Positions 35,645 to 46,325 of a DNA stretch of 64,000 bases are shown piece after piece. Position 1 is the stretch's first letter; each line of letters opens with the position of its first letter. The DNA comes from RYN-133 sp963708645. Lineage in GTDB: Bacteria > Actinomycetota > Actinomycetes > Mycobacteriales > Jatrophihabitantaceae. Both the position numbers and the translations under genes were made by a program. The stretch lies in the NCBI GenBank assembly GCA_963708645.1, contig CAVPTA010000008.1, forward strand, positions 270,280 through 334,279, written 5' to 3'. The notes beneath the pieces were generated by a model. That model saw nothing but the letters and a program-made list of their open reading frames with translations. It ran no database searches and had not been told where the DNA came from.

Positions 35645-37022
35645 CTAAGTAAGGTTCGCCATCTGCGCGTCCCTCATACCTACCGGCTGCGGCATATCGG
35701 CGATCTGCATGCGTAGTGCGGTCAATGCGGCGTCGTAGATTCCCGAGAAGCTGGGGAACGGCTGGATCGTGTCGCCGAGCACTTCCAGCGCTACGCGCGC
35801 ACGGATCGCGAGGGTCGCCTGCTGCAGCCACTCGCCTGCCTCGGGCCCGAGCGCAAAGGCGCCGGTCAGTCGCAGCCCGTCGCTGAGCAGGGTCAGGAAA
35901 CCATTGGAATCGGCGTATGCATGCGTGTAGGTCGCAGTCTTCGGAACGTCGGATACCGCGGCGCTAGCGTTGTATTCGGCGTCGACAGCGCCGACCGCCC
36001 CCGCTTGCGGGTCGGTGTAGGTCACTCGTGGGACGGCGTCGTAATTGGCGGGACGTGACTCGCCGGCCAGGTTCGCAGCGACCACGTCGCCCTCGTATTC
36101 ACCGACGTGGGTCAAGGGCCAGATCCCGTTGACGTCACCGATCGCCCACAGCCGTTCGCCCGCACGCAGATGGTCGTCGACCGGAATGCCATGCGGGTTC
36201 GCCTCGATCCCCACTGTCTCGAGTCCGATGCCTTCGACGCGTGGACGGCGACCTGTAGCCACCAGCAGCCGGTCGCCGCGCAACTCCGCACCGCCGTCGA
36301 AGCTCAGCACGAACTCGTCCGCATCGCGGGCGGCAGCGGTGGCGTGCATGCCGAGCCGCAGTTCTATGCCGTCGCGGCGGAGTGCTTCGCCGAGCCCCTC
36401 GCCCAACGGCGCCGGTTCACGTGGAAGCAGTCGTTCGGCGCCCTCAACGAGGACCGCCTCGCCGCCGAGGCGGCGCACGACCTGCGCAAGTTCGATGCCT
36501 GCCGATCCGCCGCCGAGAACCAGCATCCGGCGGGGCACGGCCTTCATGCTGGTCGCCTCGCGCGTACCCCACACGCCCGCGAGCCCTGCCAGCCCGGGGA
36601 CCGGTGGCACGATCGGGTCAGCGCCGGTCGCAACGACGACGTGCGTCGGCCGTGTACCGGGCGCCGTCGACCTCGACTGCACCGACACCGGCGAGCTTGC
36701 CTGTGCCACGTAAGAGGTCGATGCCGCGCTGATGCCAGCCACTGCTGCTGGCCGGCATCGGAGTAGTTCGACACCATGAAGTCGCGCCAGGCGAGTGCAG
36801 GCTGCGACGTCCACCTCGGCGCGCGCGCCGGCGTCACGCGCGCCCTGCACCGCCTCGCCCGGCCGCAACAGCGACTTGGAGGGAATGCAGGCCCAGTAGG
36901 AGCATTCGCCGCCGACTCCCGACGCTCGACGACGGCGACCCGCATCCCGCGCCAGCGATGGCGCCCGCGCAGTGCTCCCCGGGCGCGCCACCGCCGAGCA
37001 CGATGACGTCGTAGTCGCTCAT
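35645..37022 (-). pseudogene. NAD(P)/FAD-dependent oxidoreductase, class I disulfide reductase-like (several frameshifts)
   Basis: A mercuric-reductase/dihydrolipoamide dehydrogenase-like flavoprotein of about 455 residues. MSDYDVIVLGGGAPGEHCAG begins at 37022; the redox pair is GGECSYWACIPSK (CxxxxC); the NAD site is RRMLVLGGGSAGIELAQ; the FAD end is LWAIGDVNGIW. Between about 36,700 and 37,022 the product must be pieced together from three frames (MRVAVVERR, GGECSYWAC, WRDFMVSNYSD). The 3' 75 percent is open. This density of shifts in otherwise conserved sequence suggests base-calling errors. ATGA overlap with the VOC gene upstream. Confidence 0.78.
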
Positions 37023-37693
37023 GTCGGCAGCTCCGAGCCCGCCTGCTCGGCCACCATGTAGGACGCATACCAGCTCGGCCAGTCCGGATCGGCCGCGCCG
37101 ATGCGCTTCTCGTGCTCACCGTGCGTTACCGAAGCGCGCCGCATCGCATCGCTCAAGTCGCCGACCGACACATACGACGTCACGCCGGAATCGATGCGGC
37201 CCGGCAACCGGGTCGTGACCTCCTGCAGCAGCCACCTGTTGCCGTCAGGGTCGTTGAAGGTTGCAAATGTGCTGTAGCTGTCGGGTGATTTGCCGTCGAG
37301 GTGACCACTCCCGGCTGCGCTGAACTGATCGCCGGGCGCCGCCGGATGGAAGACCTCGCTGACCTCGACGCCGCGTGCGGCCAACGCCTCGCGGGCAGCC
37401 TGCATGTCGGACACGATCAGGTACGAATTCGCGCCGACCCGGGCTGCGCCGCAGTCATGTGCATGCCGAACTGCACGGGGGCACCCGATCCCGGTGGGGT
37501 GGAACTGGACGACCCGGAACCCGTTGTCGAAGGCGAAGTCGGCGTCAAGGCGCCAACCCAAACCCTCGTAGAAGGCTTTGGCGCGGTCCACGTCAGCGAC
37601 CGGGATGACAACCACCTCGAGCTTGAGATCCACCGGTGCAGGATCCGCAGCTGCGCCAGCGTCGACGTTGCGGTTGTGTGCGCTTTCAGTCAT
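37019..37693 (-). CDS. VOC (glyoxalase/bleomycin-resistance fold) protein
   Basis: A 224-residue vicinal-oxygen-chelate protein (EVVVIPVADVDRAKAFYEGLGW, FNDPDGNRWLLQEV). Residues around HPTGIGCPRAVRHAHDCGAA are out of frame: an alternate frame reads TPPGSGAPVQFGMHMTAAQPGSA, the family sequence, so two compensating shifts lie at about 37,430-37,500. It starts the operon with the FAD oxidoreductase, SDR and SnoaL genes. Substrate unknown. Confidence 0.85.
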   Translation of the reverse strand: MTESAHNRNVDAGAAADPAPVDLKLEVVVIPVADVDRAKAFYEGLGWRLDADFAFDNGFRVVQFHPTGIGCPRAVRHAHDCGAARVGANSYLIVSDMQAAREALAARGVEVSEVFHPAAPGDQFSAAGSGHLDGKSPDSYSTFATFNDPDGNRWLLQEVTTRLPGRIDSGVTSYVSVGDLSDAMRRASVTHGEHEKRIGAADPDWPSWYASYMVAEQAGSELPT

Positions 37694-37888
37694 CGACCCC
37701 TCCTAGGTCGTGCACGATTTCAGCGTCTCCGGCAGCGCGACGGACATCCGTCCAGGCCGTGCGAATCGCGCGCATCCGACCATGCGCCGTCACGCGTAGT
37801 GTGCTCCGCCACGCGGCAGAGGTCGAGACACTTACGGCTTCTCGACGAGGACGGGCTGCTCCCGCAAGCTGATTCGCACGCTGCCTGG

Positions 37889-38597
37889 TTAGTTCAGGGC
37901 CTCGTCCGTCTCGTGCGATGCCGCGGTCGCGTCCGGTAGCGCGGTCTCGTGCGGTGCCGCCTTGGCCGGCACCGTCGTCGCGCCGTTTCCCTTGCCGAGA
38001 ACCGTTGCGAAGATCGACATGACGACACCGCCGCTGACTGCCAGTGATCCTGCCCAAATGGTGAACGCAGGCCCGGAAACCGCGAACTGCAAAGGTGATC
38101 CGGGCACCGAAAGTCCGATAGATCGCCATCGATACGACTGCGGAGGCCATGGGCAGCAACGGCAGGTGCAAGCGAGTGAGCGACGATTCGTTCTTCGCCT
38201 CTTGTCCATCGGCGTGCGGGTGTTTGTCGGCAAAGCGGTAGTGACGCTGCGAGGTGTAGCTGGCCAGGACGCCTGCCGCGCTGACGAGGATCGCGCCGAC
38301 GTACACCACCCATCGGCCGGCTTTGTACGACCGATCGGGTCCTGCGGCTGCGAACAGCGCAAGGATCGTCGTGTAGGCCAGTAACGCCTCGCTCGGTATC
38401 TGGGCGACCAGGAGTTGCCCGAACGTGGCGACATCGGCGGCGGTACCGGTCGACCCATGCTCGGCCGGTGCGCCGTGCGCGGCTCGAGCGAGCTGGGTGC
38501 GACGTGGTCGGTGTGCCACCGCGTCGGTCGTCACCGGGTCACCAGTGTTCGCGAGGTCGCGTCCGACCCCGACCGACCCCAACGTCAACAGACTCAT
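37889..38597 (-). pseudogene. Hypothetical membrane protein (frameshift)
   Basis: Read as MSLLTLGS...FGQLLVAQIPSEALLAYTTI with about four hydrophobic helices; the final part (FAVSGPAFTIWAGSLAVSGG onward) continues in a second frame after about 38,130. Length about 235 residues when corrected. It has no recognised family. Confidence 0.55.
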
Positions 38598-38709
38598 CGA
38601 TCGCTCCTAGGCCCGAGGTATCGGTGTGCTGCCAAAGCCTCATGGTCAGGCCGGAAAAGGTCAATCATCGCCGTACAGCGTCGGTTGCCCAGGACACGAT
38701 CGGCGTGCC

Positions 38710-39660
38710 TCAGCGAGCCTCGCCACGGTGATGTTGGCGTAGGTCTTCATGCAGGGCTTGGGCGCGAGCGGCCGGGATGGTGCCGCCCTGCTCGACGAGT
38801 TCGTCCGGCAACTGCTGCGGATCCGGCATCAATGCTGTCCACGGGTCTGTGTCGCCGAGCAGGGCCACGGCGGTGCGCAGCGTGAAGTCGGCGGGGGTGA
38901 CGCTGGCGAGATCGGACCAGTCGACGGGGAACGACACCGGCGTGCCCGGCCGCAGCCGCGGGCTGTACACGGCGGCGACGCTGCCACCGCCGGCCCTGGT
39001 CGAATCGAGAAAGATCTTGCCCTCACGATCGGCTTTGATGAACGCGGTAGTCGCGATTGCCGGGTCGAGGGCCTCCGCGCGCACCGCCAACGCTCGGGTG
39101 GCCAACGCGACCTCGTGGGTGTTCGCGCCTACGACGGGAACGAAGACGTGGACCCCCTTCGACCCGCTGGTCTTCACCGCGCCGGCCAGGCCGACGTCCG
39201 CGAGCGCGTGACGAACCAACTCGGCCGTCGCGACGACCGCGCCGAAGTCGCCGTCCTCGGGTGGGTCGAGGTCGAGCACAAGATGGGTCGGCGCATCGGT
39301 CTCGGGCATCCGGAACAGGGTGGGATGGAATTCGACGGCCCGTTGGTTCGCGAACCACAACAAGGTGCGCCGGTCATTGCACAGGGCGTAGGCGATCTGC
39401 CGTTTCGACGCCGCCGACCAGACCGGAGTCGTAGCGACCCACTCCGGCGTGTACTTCGGCACGTTCTTCTGCATGAACGGCTTCTGCCCACGCAGGGAGC
39501 GGATCACCGACAACGGCCGATCGCGCAGCGCCGCGATCACCTGTGGATGCAGCGCGTCAAGGTAATCGACGAGGTCGCGCTTGGTTGCCTCGGCGCCGTC
39601 GAACAGCACCTCGTCCAGGTTCGTGAGGTTGACGCCGTCGCGGACTTCGCTCGTTGCCAC
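38710..39660 (-). CDS. LigD-type DNA polymerase/primase (PolD-like)
   Basis: A stand-alone polymerase domain of 316 residues, as found in the NHEJ LigD family. The catalytic acidic pair is in HLVLDLDPPEDGDF, with the conserved KTSGSKGVHVFVPV motif and KADREGKIFLDSTR block. Actinobacteria have several such stand-alone PolD proteins used in end-joining or gap filling. The GTG start at 39660 gives the family N-terminus. No ku or ligase gene is adjacent. Confidence 0.88.
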   Translation of the reverse strand: MATSEVRDGVNLTNLDEVLFDGAEATKRDLVDYLDALHPQVIAALRDRPLSVIRSLRGQKPFMQKNVPKYTPEWVATTPVWSAASKRQIAYALCNDRRTLLWFANQRAVEFHPTLFRMPETDAPTHLVLDLDPPEDGDFGAVVATAELVRHALADVGLAGAVKTSGSKGVHVFVPVVGANTHEVALATRALAVRAEALDPAIATTAFIKADREGKIFLDSTRAGGGSVAAVYSPRLRPGTPVSFPVDWSDLASVTPADFTLRTAVALLGDTDPWTALMPDPQQLPDELVEQGGTIPAARAQALHEDLRQHHRGEAR

Positions 39661-39946
39661 CGAACCATCTTCGCCCGGCGGGCCGCAGCAGCGTGCGTTC
39701 CAGTTCGAAATGGTCGCGACGCGACGCTCCTGCAGCTCGCGGACGGTGGCGCCGAGTTGGCCGGACGCGAGCAGTCCGATCGCTGCGCGATTGGGCCCGG
39801 TCCGATTTTCCACGTCGGCTGTGCCTGTGTGATTCCTGGGATCTCCGGAGATCCGTCATCGGGTGTCGTGCCAAGGCCGCGGTCGATCCTCGCCACACTT
39901 GACCGCGGGCCGGTGTGTCAGCAATCGGCAGTAGGAGAGTGCTCTC

Positions 39947-40291
39947 ATGCTTCGCGAGGAAGTATCCAGGCTGTTCACCGTCGGTGAGCGCCACCGTCGC
40001 CTGCTTGCCCGGCTCGTGCTGGCGGTGCTCTTATCCGGCTTCGTGTTCACCGTTGGCACGTTGCTGATATGGGTGTTCGAGACCGGGAAGAAAGGTGGCC
40101 AAATACACGGACTTGGTGATGCCGCTTTCTTCACCGGCGTCCAGCTGTTGTCGGTCTCCTCATCCCTTTCCAATCCTGTGACGTCCGCCGGGAAGATCAT
40201 CGACGTGGTGCTGGAAGTATGGGCCGTCTTCGTGGTCACCGCCGTGGCCGGCAGTTTCGCCACCTTCTTCAGTTCCGGAGATTCCACCTAG
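39947..40291 (+). CDS. Two-helix ion-channel-like membrane protein
   Basis: 114 residues: a charged N-terminus, helix 1 (LARLVLAVLLSGFVFTVGTLLIWVF), a pore-like loop (GLGDAAFFTGVQLLSVSSSL) and helix 2 (WAVFVVTAVAGSFATFF). The topology fits a 2TM potassium-channel monomer, but the TVGYG filter is absent. A strong TAGGAG precedes the ATG at 39947. Function uncertain. Confidence 0.7.
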   Translation: MLREEVSRLFTVGERHRRLLARLVLAVLLSGFVFTVGTLLIWVFETGKKGGQIHGLGDAAFFTGVQLLSVSSSLSNPVTSAGKIIDVVLEVWAVFVVTAVAGSFATFFSSGDST

Positions 40292-40394
40292 ACACCCGGC
40301 TCTCGGCGCCGACGTTGACGCAGTCGCGGCGATACGGCCGGAGACGGGTGCGCCATGCGGGGCGTCGCGTGGGTTGCTCGGCTTAGATGGGCGG

Positions 40395-42002
40395 GTGGCT
40401 GTCACTGATTGGTTGCTCACCGCGCACGACCGGGGCAACGACGCGACCGAGTTGGATCGTCGACATGCAGACGGGCTGGCATGGTCGAGCGGCAACGAGG
40501 TCAGGCCGCTCGTGCATGGCGGCAGCTACTTTCCCGAGCTGCTGCGGTGCGTACTGCTGATGCGAGCAGGCGACCTGCTCATGTTCACCGACTGGCGGGG
40601 CGACCCCGGGGAGTTGATGAACGGTCCGGGCACCGCGATCTCTGACGTGTTCAGCGCGGCGGCCTCGCGAGGGGTCATCGTCAAGGGCCTGATTTGGCGC
40701 TCGCACCTTGACCGTCTCTCATTCAGCGAGCAGCAGAACCGTCACCTCGGCGAGCACATCGAAGCGGCCGGCGGCGAGTGCCTGCTCGACATGCGCGTAC
40801 GTCCGGGCGGATCGCACCACCAGAAGTTCGTGGTGCTTCGACATCCGGGCCGACCTGAACTCGACGTCGCGTTCGTCGGCGGAATCGATCTGTGCCACAG
40901 CCGCAATGACACCGCGGCCCACCACGGCGATTCGCAACCCGAGCCGATCGCCGCGCCGTACGGGCCGACCCCGGCATGGCACGACATCCAGGTCGCCGTC
41001 CGCGGGCCGGCCGTCGCAGACATTGAGACCGTCTTTCGTGAGCGCTGGGACGATCCGCAACCGCTCACCCGCAACCCTCTCGACCGCGCGAGTCAACTGC
41101 TTCGCCGCGACGACCACTCACCTGGACGCCTGCCCGAACGGCTTGCCGACCCGGCCCAGCTCGGCGGCGCGCACGTGCAGATCCTGCGCACCTACCCCTA
41201 CCTCGGACCAACCCGGCGCTATCCGTTCGCGCCCAAGGGCGAGCGAAGTGTGGCCCGCGCGTACAACCACGTCATCGCGCGGGCGCACCGACTCATCTAC
41301 GTCGAGGACCAGTACTTCTGGTCATCCGAAGTCGTCGCCTGCTTCGCCCGGGCATTGGCCGTCAATCCCGAGCTGCACTTGATCGTCGTCATCCCCCACC
41401 TCCCTGACCATGACGGGCGCATCTCACTGCCGATGAATCTCGTCGGCCGGGAGGACGCTTTGCGGGCCGTAGGTGCCGCCGGTGGTGACCGGGTGGCGGT
41501 GTACGGCGTCGAGAACCACGTGGGCCGCCCGGTCTACGTGCATGCCAAGGTTTGCGTCGTCGACGACGTCTGGGCTTCGGTCGGCTCGGACAACATCAAC
41601 CGACGCTCATGGACGCACGACTCCGAACTGTCCTGCGCTGTGGTCGACAGTGCCACGGACGACCGGGCGCCCCGGGTGATCGACCGGTTCGGTGACGGCG
41701 CCCGGCGCTTTGCTCGCGAGCTGCGCCTCGAACTTGCCCGCGAACACCTCGACCGCGACGTCGGCGACGACGCTGATCTCATCGATCCACACAGCGCCTT
41801 CCAGGCGTTCCGCTCCAGCGCGGGTCGGTTACAGGCCTGGCACGACGCCGGAGGCCGCGGCGGACGGCCCCCCGGCCGGCTGCGGCCGTACGCCCTGCCC
41901 CCGATGTCACGCACCACCCGGACCTGGGTCACGCCGCTCTACCGTGCCTTCGCCGACCCCGACGGCCGTCCACCGCGGCTACGCCGATCACGCGCATTCT
42001 GA
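40395..42002 (+). CDS. Phospholipase D-like phosphodiesterase
   Basis: A 535-residue cytosolic PLD-superfamily enzyme with two HKD half-sites: HHQKFVVLRHPGRPELD and HAKVCVVDDVWASVGSDN. The spacing is that of a single-chain two-repeat enzyme such as phospholipase D or cardiolipin synthase; no membrane helix is seen. GTG 40395 after GATGGG; a TTG at 40374 is possible. It is the last gene before the tRNA-Thr attachment site. Confidence 0.88.
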   Translation: MAVTDWLLTAHDRGNDATELDRRHADGLAWSSGNEVRPLVHGGSYFPELLRCVLLMRAGDLLMFTDWRGDPGELMNGPGTAISDVFSAAASRGVIVKGLIWRSHLDRLSFSEQQNRHLGEHIEAAGGECLLDMRVRPGGSHHQKFVVLRHPGRPELDVAFVGGIDLCHSRNDTAAHHGDSQPEPIAAPYGPTPAWHDIQVAVRGPAVADIETVFRERWDDPQPLTRNPLDRASQLLRRDDHSPGRLPERLADPAQLGGAHVQILRTYPYLGPTRRYPFAPKGERSVARAYNHVIARAHRLIYVEDQYFWSSEVVACFARALAVNPELHLIVVIPHLPDHDGRISLPMNLVGREDALRAVGAAGGDRVAVYGVENHVGRPVYVHAKVCVVDDVWASVGSDNINRRSWTHDSELSCAVVDSATDDRAPRVIDRFGDGARRFARELRLELAREHLDRDVGDDADLIDPHSAFQAFRSSAGRLQAWHDAGGRGGRPPGRLRPYALPPMSRTTRTWVTPLYRAFADPDGRPPRLRRSRAF

Positions 42003-42147
42003 CGCGCGCGACCTGGCGTCTGGTGATGTGTCGCGCGTCAAGAGCCTCGGCGAGTGCCGGCACGGCGAGCGGGAGACGGCGCTCGTGCGAGCGGTGATCG
42101 AGGCTGCGTGGTGAGTCGGCGGTATTCGATGGCAGCCCGCGTTTTCC

Positions 42148-42190
42148 GGAGCCGCCTGTCGGGTTCGAACCGACGACCTATCGCTTACAA
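42148..42190 (-). tRNA. Displaced 3' half of tRNA-Thr(TGT), attachment-site remnant
   Basis: The minus strand reads CTTGTAAGCGAT (anticodon loop with TGT), then a variable loop, then GTCGG-TTCGAAC-CCGAC (T arm), AGGCGGC (3' acceptor strand) and TCC. The 5' half is missing: upstream of the anticodon loop nothing pairs. This is the usual footprint of a tRNA-targeting integrase, with the displaced fragment marking one end of the element. Confidence 0.75.
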
Positions 42191-42234
42191 GTTGCGGCCG
42201 TGGCGTTCCGGGCGGATCGGGTGGTGGCTGAGCA

Positions 42235-42249
42235 CCCCGGAATCCGGGG
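42235..42249 (+). terminator. Short GC hairpin followed by TTTCTC
   Basis: CCCCGG-AAT-CCGGGG and then a T-rich tail. A weak rho-independent terminator or an integrase/excisionase-related repeat just inside the element end. Confidence 0.45.
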
Positions 42250-42567
42250 TTTCTCATGCCGACGACCCTGCCACGTGAAGCGGCCGTGCGCTACTACTGG
42301 CCCCCACGGTGGCCCCCATTCGAAGATCCACCGCGGGCCGTGAGCTTGAGCGCCAGCCGTCATGCACGTCCTGCCACCCCGACCAGTCGCCCTCCTCAAC
42401 AAGACCGTCTCCTGCCAGCGCGACCCACCCAAACCCAGACGACCTCCACCAGTCGTCCCGACTCCGCCGACACTCACTTCACCGCCACGCGTCTTGCACT
42501 CGTGAGTGCTTCCCCGACGCCAGTGCCGTCAGAGCATGGGCGATATTTTCGAAGCAGGCCGCATCCG

Positions 42568-45500
42568 ATGACGGTGTCGATCAGGCGGATGAGCCTTGGC
42601 AGGGGCTTCGAATACTTGATGTCATCCGTCGCGCGCGGCGACGGATCCGCGCCAAGCGCGCAAGCGTTGACCCGGTACTACCTGGAGTCCGGCACGCCGC
42701 CCGGCCGGTTTCTCGGCACCGGGCTTGCCGGTCTGGCAGACGGCGCCGGTGTCGCGTCGGGCACGGAAGTGTCCGAGGAGGCACTGTGGTGGCTGCTCGG
42801 GATGATGTCCGACCCCGTGACCGGGCAGCCGCTCGGGCGCCGCCCGCAACGACTTCTCGCACCGCTGGGACAACGCATCGCAGACCGAATTGCAGCCCTA
42901 CCCCCGTCGCTGTCAGCGCAGGACCGCTCCGCCGCCGAAGCGGTGATCACCATCGACGAGCAGCAGCGACAGGAACGGCTGGGGCGTGCGGTAGCGGGCT
43001 TCGACCTGACCTTCAGCGTCCCCAAATCGGTATCGGTGTTGTGGGCGCTTACCGACGCCGACACCCAAGCCCTAATTCATCGCGCGCACCGCGACGCGAT
43101 CGACATCGCGCTGAGCTGGGCCGAGAAAAACATCGCGTTCACCCGCACCGGCGCCGGCGGGCGAGTGCAAGCGCCGGTGCGCGGACTCATCGCTACCGCC
43201 TTCGATCACTGGGACTCCCGCGCTGGCGACCCGCACTTGCACACCCATGTCGTTGTCGCTAACCGCGTCCAGACCGAAGACGGAACATGGCGATCACTCG
43301 ATGGAGCAACACTGTTCCGCTACACCGTCGCGCTGTCCGAACTGCACGAAGGAGTGCTGCAGGACCTGCTCACCAACCGCCTCGGCGTCGCCTGGACAAC
43401 GCATCCACGGCAGCACTCGCTCACCCCACGCTGGGACATCGACGGCATCCCGACGGCACTCCTCGATGAGTTCTCCACCCGGTCCCGTGCAATCGACACG
43501 GCCAAGGACGAGCTAGTCGCTGCGTTTGTCGCACAGCACGCCCGGCACCCGACCAACGTCGAAGTGCTGCGCCTGCGGCAACAGGCCACGTTGCAGACCC
43601 GCCCGCACAAGACCCGCCACAGCCTGGCCGAGCAGATGGCCGACTGGCGGTCAAGGGCATCCAGTCATGCTGATGTCCGCTCGATTCGCCTCGCCGATTA
43701 TCAGAATCGGCGACTGCTTCCCGCGCTGTCGAGCGACACCATCGAGGCCGGGATGTTCGACGCGCTCGCCGCAGCTGCGCTCGAAACGGTCGCCTCGAAG
43801 CGTGCGGTGTTCGGCGAGGCCAACGTGCTCGCCGAGGTCCACCGCCAGCTGCACGGTGCCCACTTCGCCACTGCGTTCGACCGGCTGAGCGTCGTCGGAC
43901 AGATCACGCATCGCGCCCTCAGCGACGCGCTTCCCCTCGACAATCCTCTCGGCAACCCGGTCGGCATGGTGCCGCAACACCGTGGTGCCGCGCGCTACAC
44001 GACCGCCACGATCCTCGACGCCGAAACGCGCCTGCTCGATGCGGGCCGCGACCTCGACGCGCCGGTTGTCGACGACTTCGCACTGTCAGATCTTTCGACC
44101 ACGAAACCGCGGTTGAGCCACGCTCAGCGCGAAGCGATCACCTCGATCGCTACGTCTGGCCGCGCCGTCGATCTGCTCGTCGGCCCCGCCGGCGCTGGCA
44201 AGACCACCACCCTCGCCGCACTGAAGACCGCATGGGAACGCGAGCACGGGCCGGGCAGCGTCATCGGACTCGCTCCCTCTGCCGTGGCCGCACAAGTGCT
44301 CGCCGACGAGCTCGGCATCGCGTGTGAGAACACCGCGAAATGGCTCGTCGAACAAGACCGCAACCGCGAGCGAGACGACAGGATCGCGGCACTCGAACGC
44401 GAGATCGCCGCCACGTGCTCGAGTCCGAGTACCGCACTCGCACGCGATCTCAGAGCGAAGTGCAATGCCATCGAGGCCGAACAACAACGGTGGAGCATCC
44501 AGCCCGGCCAGCTGGTGATCATCGACGAAGCCAGTCTCGCCGGCACGCTGGTGATCGATGCGATCGCCACCGACGCCCGCGACATGTACGCCAAGGTTCT
44601 GCTGGTCGGTGACTGGGCCCAACTCGGCGCCGTTGACGCGGGCGGTGCCTTCCACATGCTCGCCACCGACCGACGCGACACGCCAACGCTCTCCGACGTC
44701 CATCGCTTCGCCGAAGACTGGGAAGCCGCCGCCTCGCTCCAACTCCGCAGCGGCAACACCGACTCGATCAACGCCTACGTCGACCACGGCCGCGTCCACA
44801 GCGGCGACCGCGACCAGCTGCTCCACGACCTCGTCGACGCGTGGCACACCGACACCCAGCACGGACTGGACAGCATCATCATCGCGACTGACGACGCGAT
44901 CCGTCCGCGAACTCAACGGCATTGCACAAGCGCACCGCCGAGACGCCGGGGCGGTCGAGCCCGGTAACACCGAGCTGTCGGACGGACACACCGCCGGCGT
45001 CGGCGATTCCGTCGTCACGCGCCGCAACGACCGCCGACTGCGGATCGCCGATCAGTGGGTCAAGAACGGCAACACCTGGACCGTGACGGCAACGCACACC
45101 GACGGGTCAATCACCGTCAGCGATCACCGGGACTGCACCATCCAGCTTCCCGCCGACTACACCCGCAACCACGTCGAACTCGGCTACGCCGCCACCGTTC
45201 ATCGAGCCCAAGGCCGCACCGTCGACACCGCCCACGCGTTGATCGACGACACTGCAACCCGCGAAGGCCTCTACGTCGCTGCCACCCGAGCGCGCGCCGG
45301 CAACCACCTGTATCTCACTACCGAAGCGACAAGCGACGTCGACGACCTCGCCCCCGACGAGGTAAGGGCTGACGAGACTGACCGACTAGCACGCATCCTC
45401 GACCGCGCCGCGGAAACCGCCGCCGCCCACGCGTACCTGCGTCTTCAAGCCGAGCAGTTCAAAGCCAGGAGCGTTGCTACCGTCCCAACCATCGAGACGG

Positions 45501-45739
45501 TTGCCGGCGCTCACCGATGGACCGACCCGGGCCGTACCTCGCCGGGACATCACTATCTGACGGCACGCCCGAACTCCCGTATCCTATTACAAAGTGTCTA
45601 TACTTTTGTATATGGACCTATCCGATCCGACACGAGCGGTGACTGGCCAACTCGATGGGACAGTGCTAGCCGTTTTGGCTACCGCCGGCACGCCGCTCAC
45701 CGTCGGACAAATCGCCGAGAGAGCCGCACGCGGCTCTGA
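42568..45739 (+). CDS. traA: MobF-family relaxase/helicase TraA (apparent frameshift, shortened C-terminus)
   Basis: A conjugative relaxase of about 1,055 residues. The TrwC domain has the three-His metal site HLHTH (DPHLHTHVVVANR) and an N-terminal Tyr pair (TRYYLESG). The helicase part carries Walker A VGPAGAGKTTTL and Walker B VIIDEAS. The frame shifts near 44,900; one surplus base would join IIATDDA to VRELNGIAQ. The C-terminal part ends in a UvrD-like VHRAQGRTVD box and then runs across the promoter and start of the next gene. It is shorter than many TraA proteins, so the end may be truncated. It identifies the region as a conjugative or mobilisable element. Confidence 0.85.
45599..45604 (+). 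promoter_or_regulatory. -10 box (TATACT) in an AT-rich palindrome, leaderless start
   Basis: TATACT lies 7 bases before the ATG at 45612. It is inside TATACTTTTGTATA (perfect 5-bp arms), itself within a larger inverted repeat TACAAA...TTTTGTA. An operator over the promoter suggests autoregulation by the HTH-containing product. Confidence 0.6.
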
Positions 45740-46325
45740 GATCGGCATTCGGAAGAGCTTGTCGCGATTGATCGCACAGGGGATCGTCCGTGCGACGCTG
45801 ATGGGCCGCAACCAGGTCCACGAGCTGAACCGCGACCACGTGGCGGCGGACATAGCGGTCGAGCTTGCCGGGCTTCGCACGAAGCTGTGGCGACTGTTCC
45901 GTGACGAGTTCCGCGGATGGCGGGTTCGGCCGCTGTACGCAGCAGTGTTCGGGTCGGCCGCTCGCGGCGATGGGGACGAAGACAGCGACATTGACCTGCT
46001 GTTGGTGCATCCACTGTTCCCTGGTGAGCCGAAGCCGCGCGGCAAGGGATGGGCCGCGGCTCGCGACATGCTTGGCGATTACGTCGCTGAGAGCGCCCGG
46101 GACGACCCGGAGCCACAGTGGCAACGCCAGCTCGACATCCTTCGGCCGAAGGTCGAGTCGTGGACCGGAAATCCACTCCAAATTGTGGATCTCTCCTTCG
46201 TGCAGTGGCGACGCCCCGACGATGCGAGCGAGCTGCTACTCAAAGAAGTTCTCCGCGACGGTGTCGAGCTCGTAACGACGACAACCGCGTCGGTGTGGGC
46301 GGGTACGAAGGCGTCGCATGCCTAG
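45612..46325 (+). CDS. HTH-nucleotidyltransferase (MNT-type), candidate antitoxin
   Basis: A 237-residue protein: a winged-helix domain (residues about 10-80, TVGQIAERAARGSEIGIRK) fused to a minimal nucleotidyltransferase with FGSAARGDGDEDSDIDLLL (GSx10DxD). In MNT-HEPN systems the MNT protein neutralises the HEPN RNase, often by AMPylation. The HEPN-like gene follows with an 8-base overlap. The ATG at 45612 fits a leaderless promoter; GTG 45594 is less likely. Confidence 0.85.
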   Translation: MDLSDPTRAVTGQLDGTVLAVLATAGTPLTVGQIAERAARGSEIGIRKSLSRLIAQGIVRATLMGRNQVHELNRDHVAADIAVELAGLRTKLWRLFRDEFRGWRVRPLYAAVFGSAARGDGDEDSDIDLLLVHPLFPGEPKPRGKGWAAARDMLGDYVAESARDDPEPQWQRQLDILRPKVESWTGNPLQIVDLSFVQWRRPDDASELLLKEVLRDGVELVTTTTASVWAGTKASHA

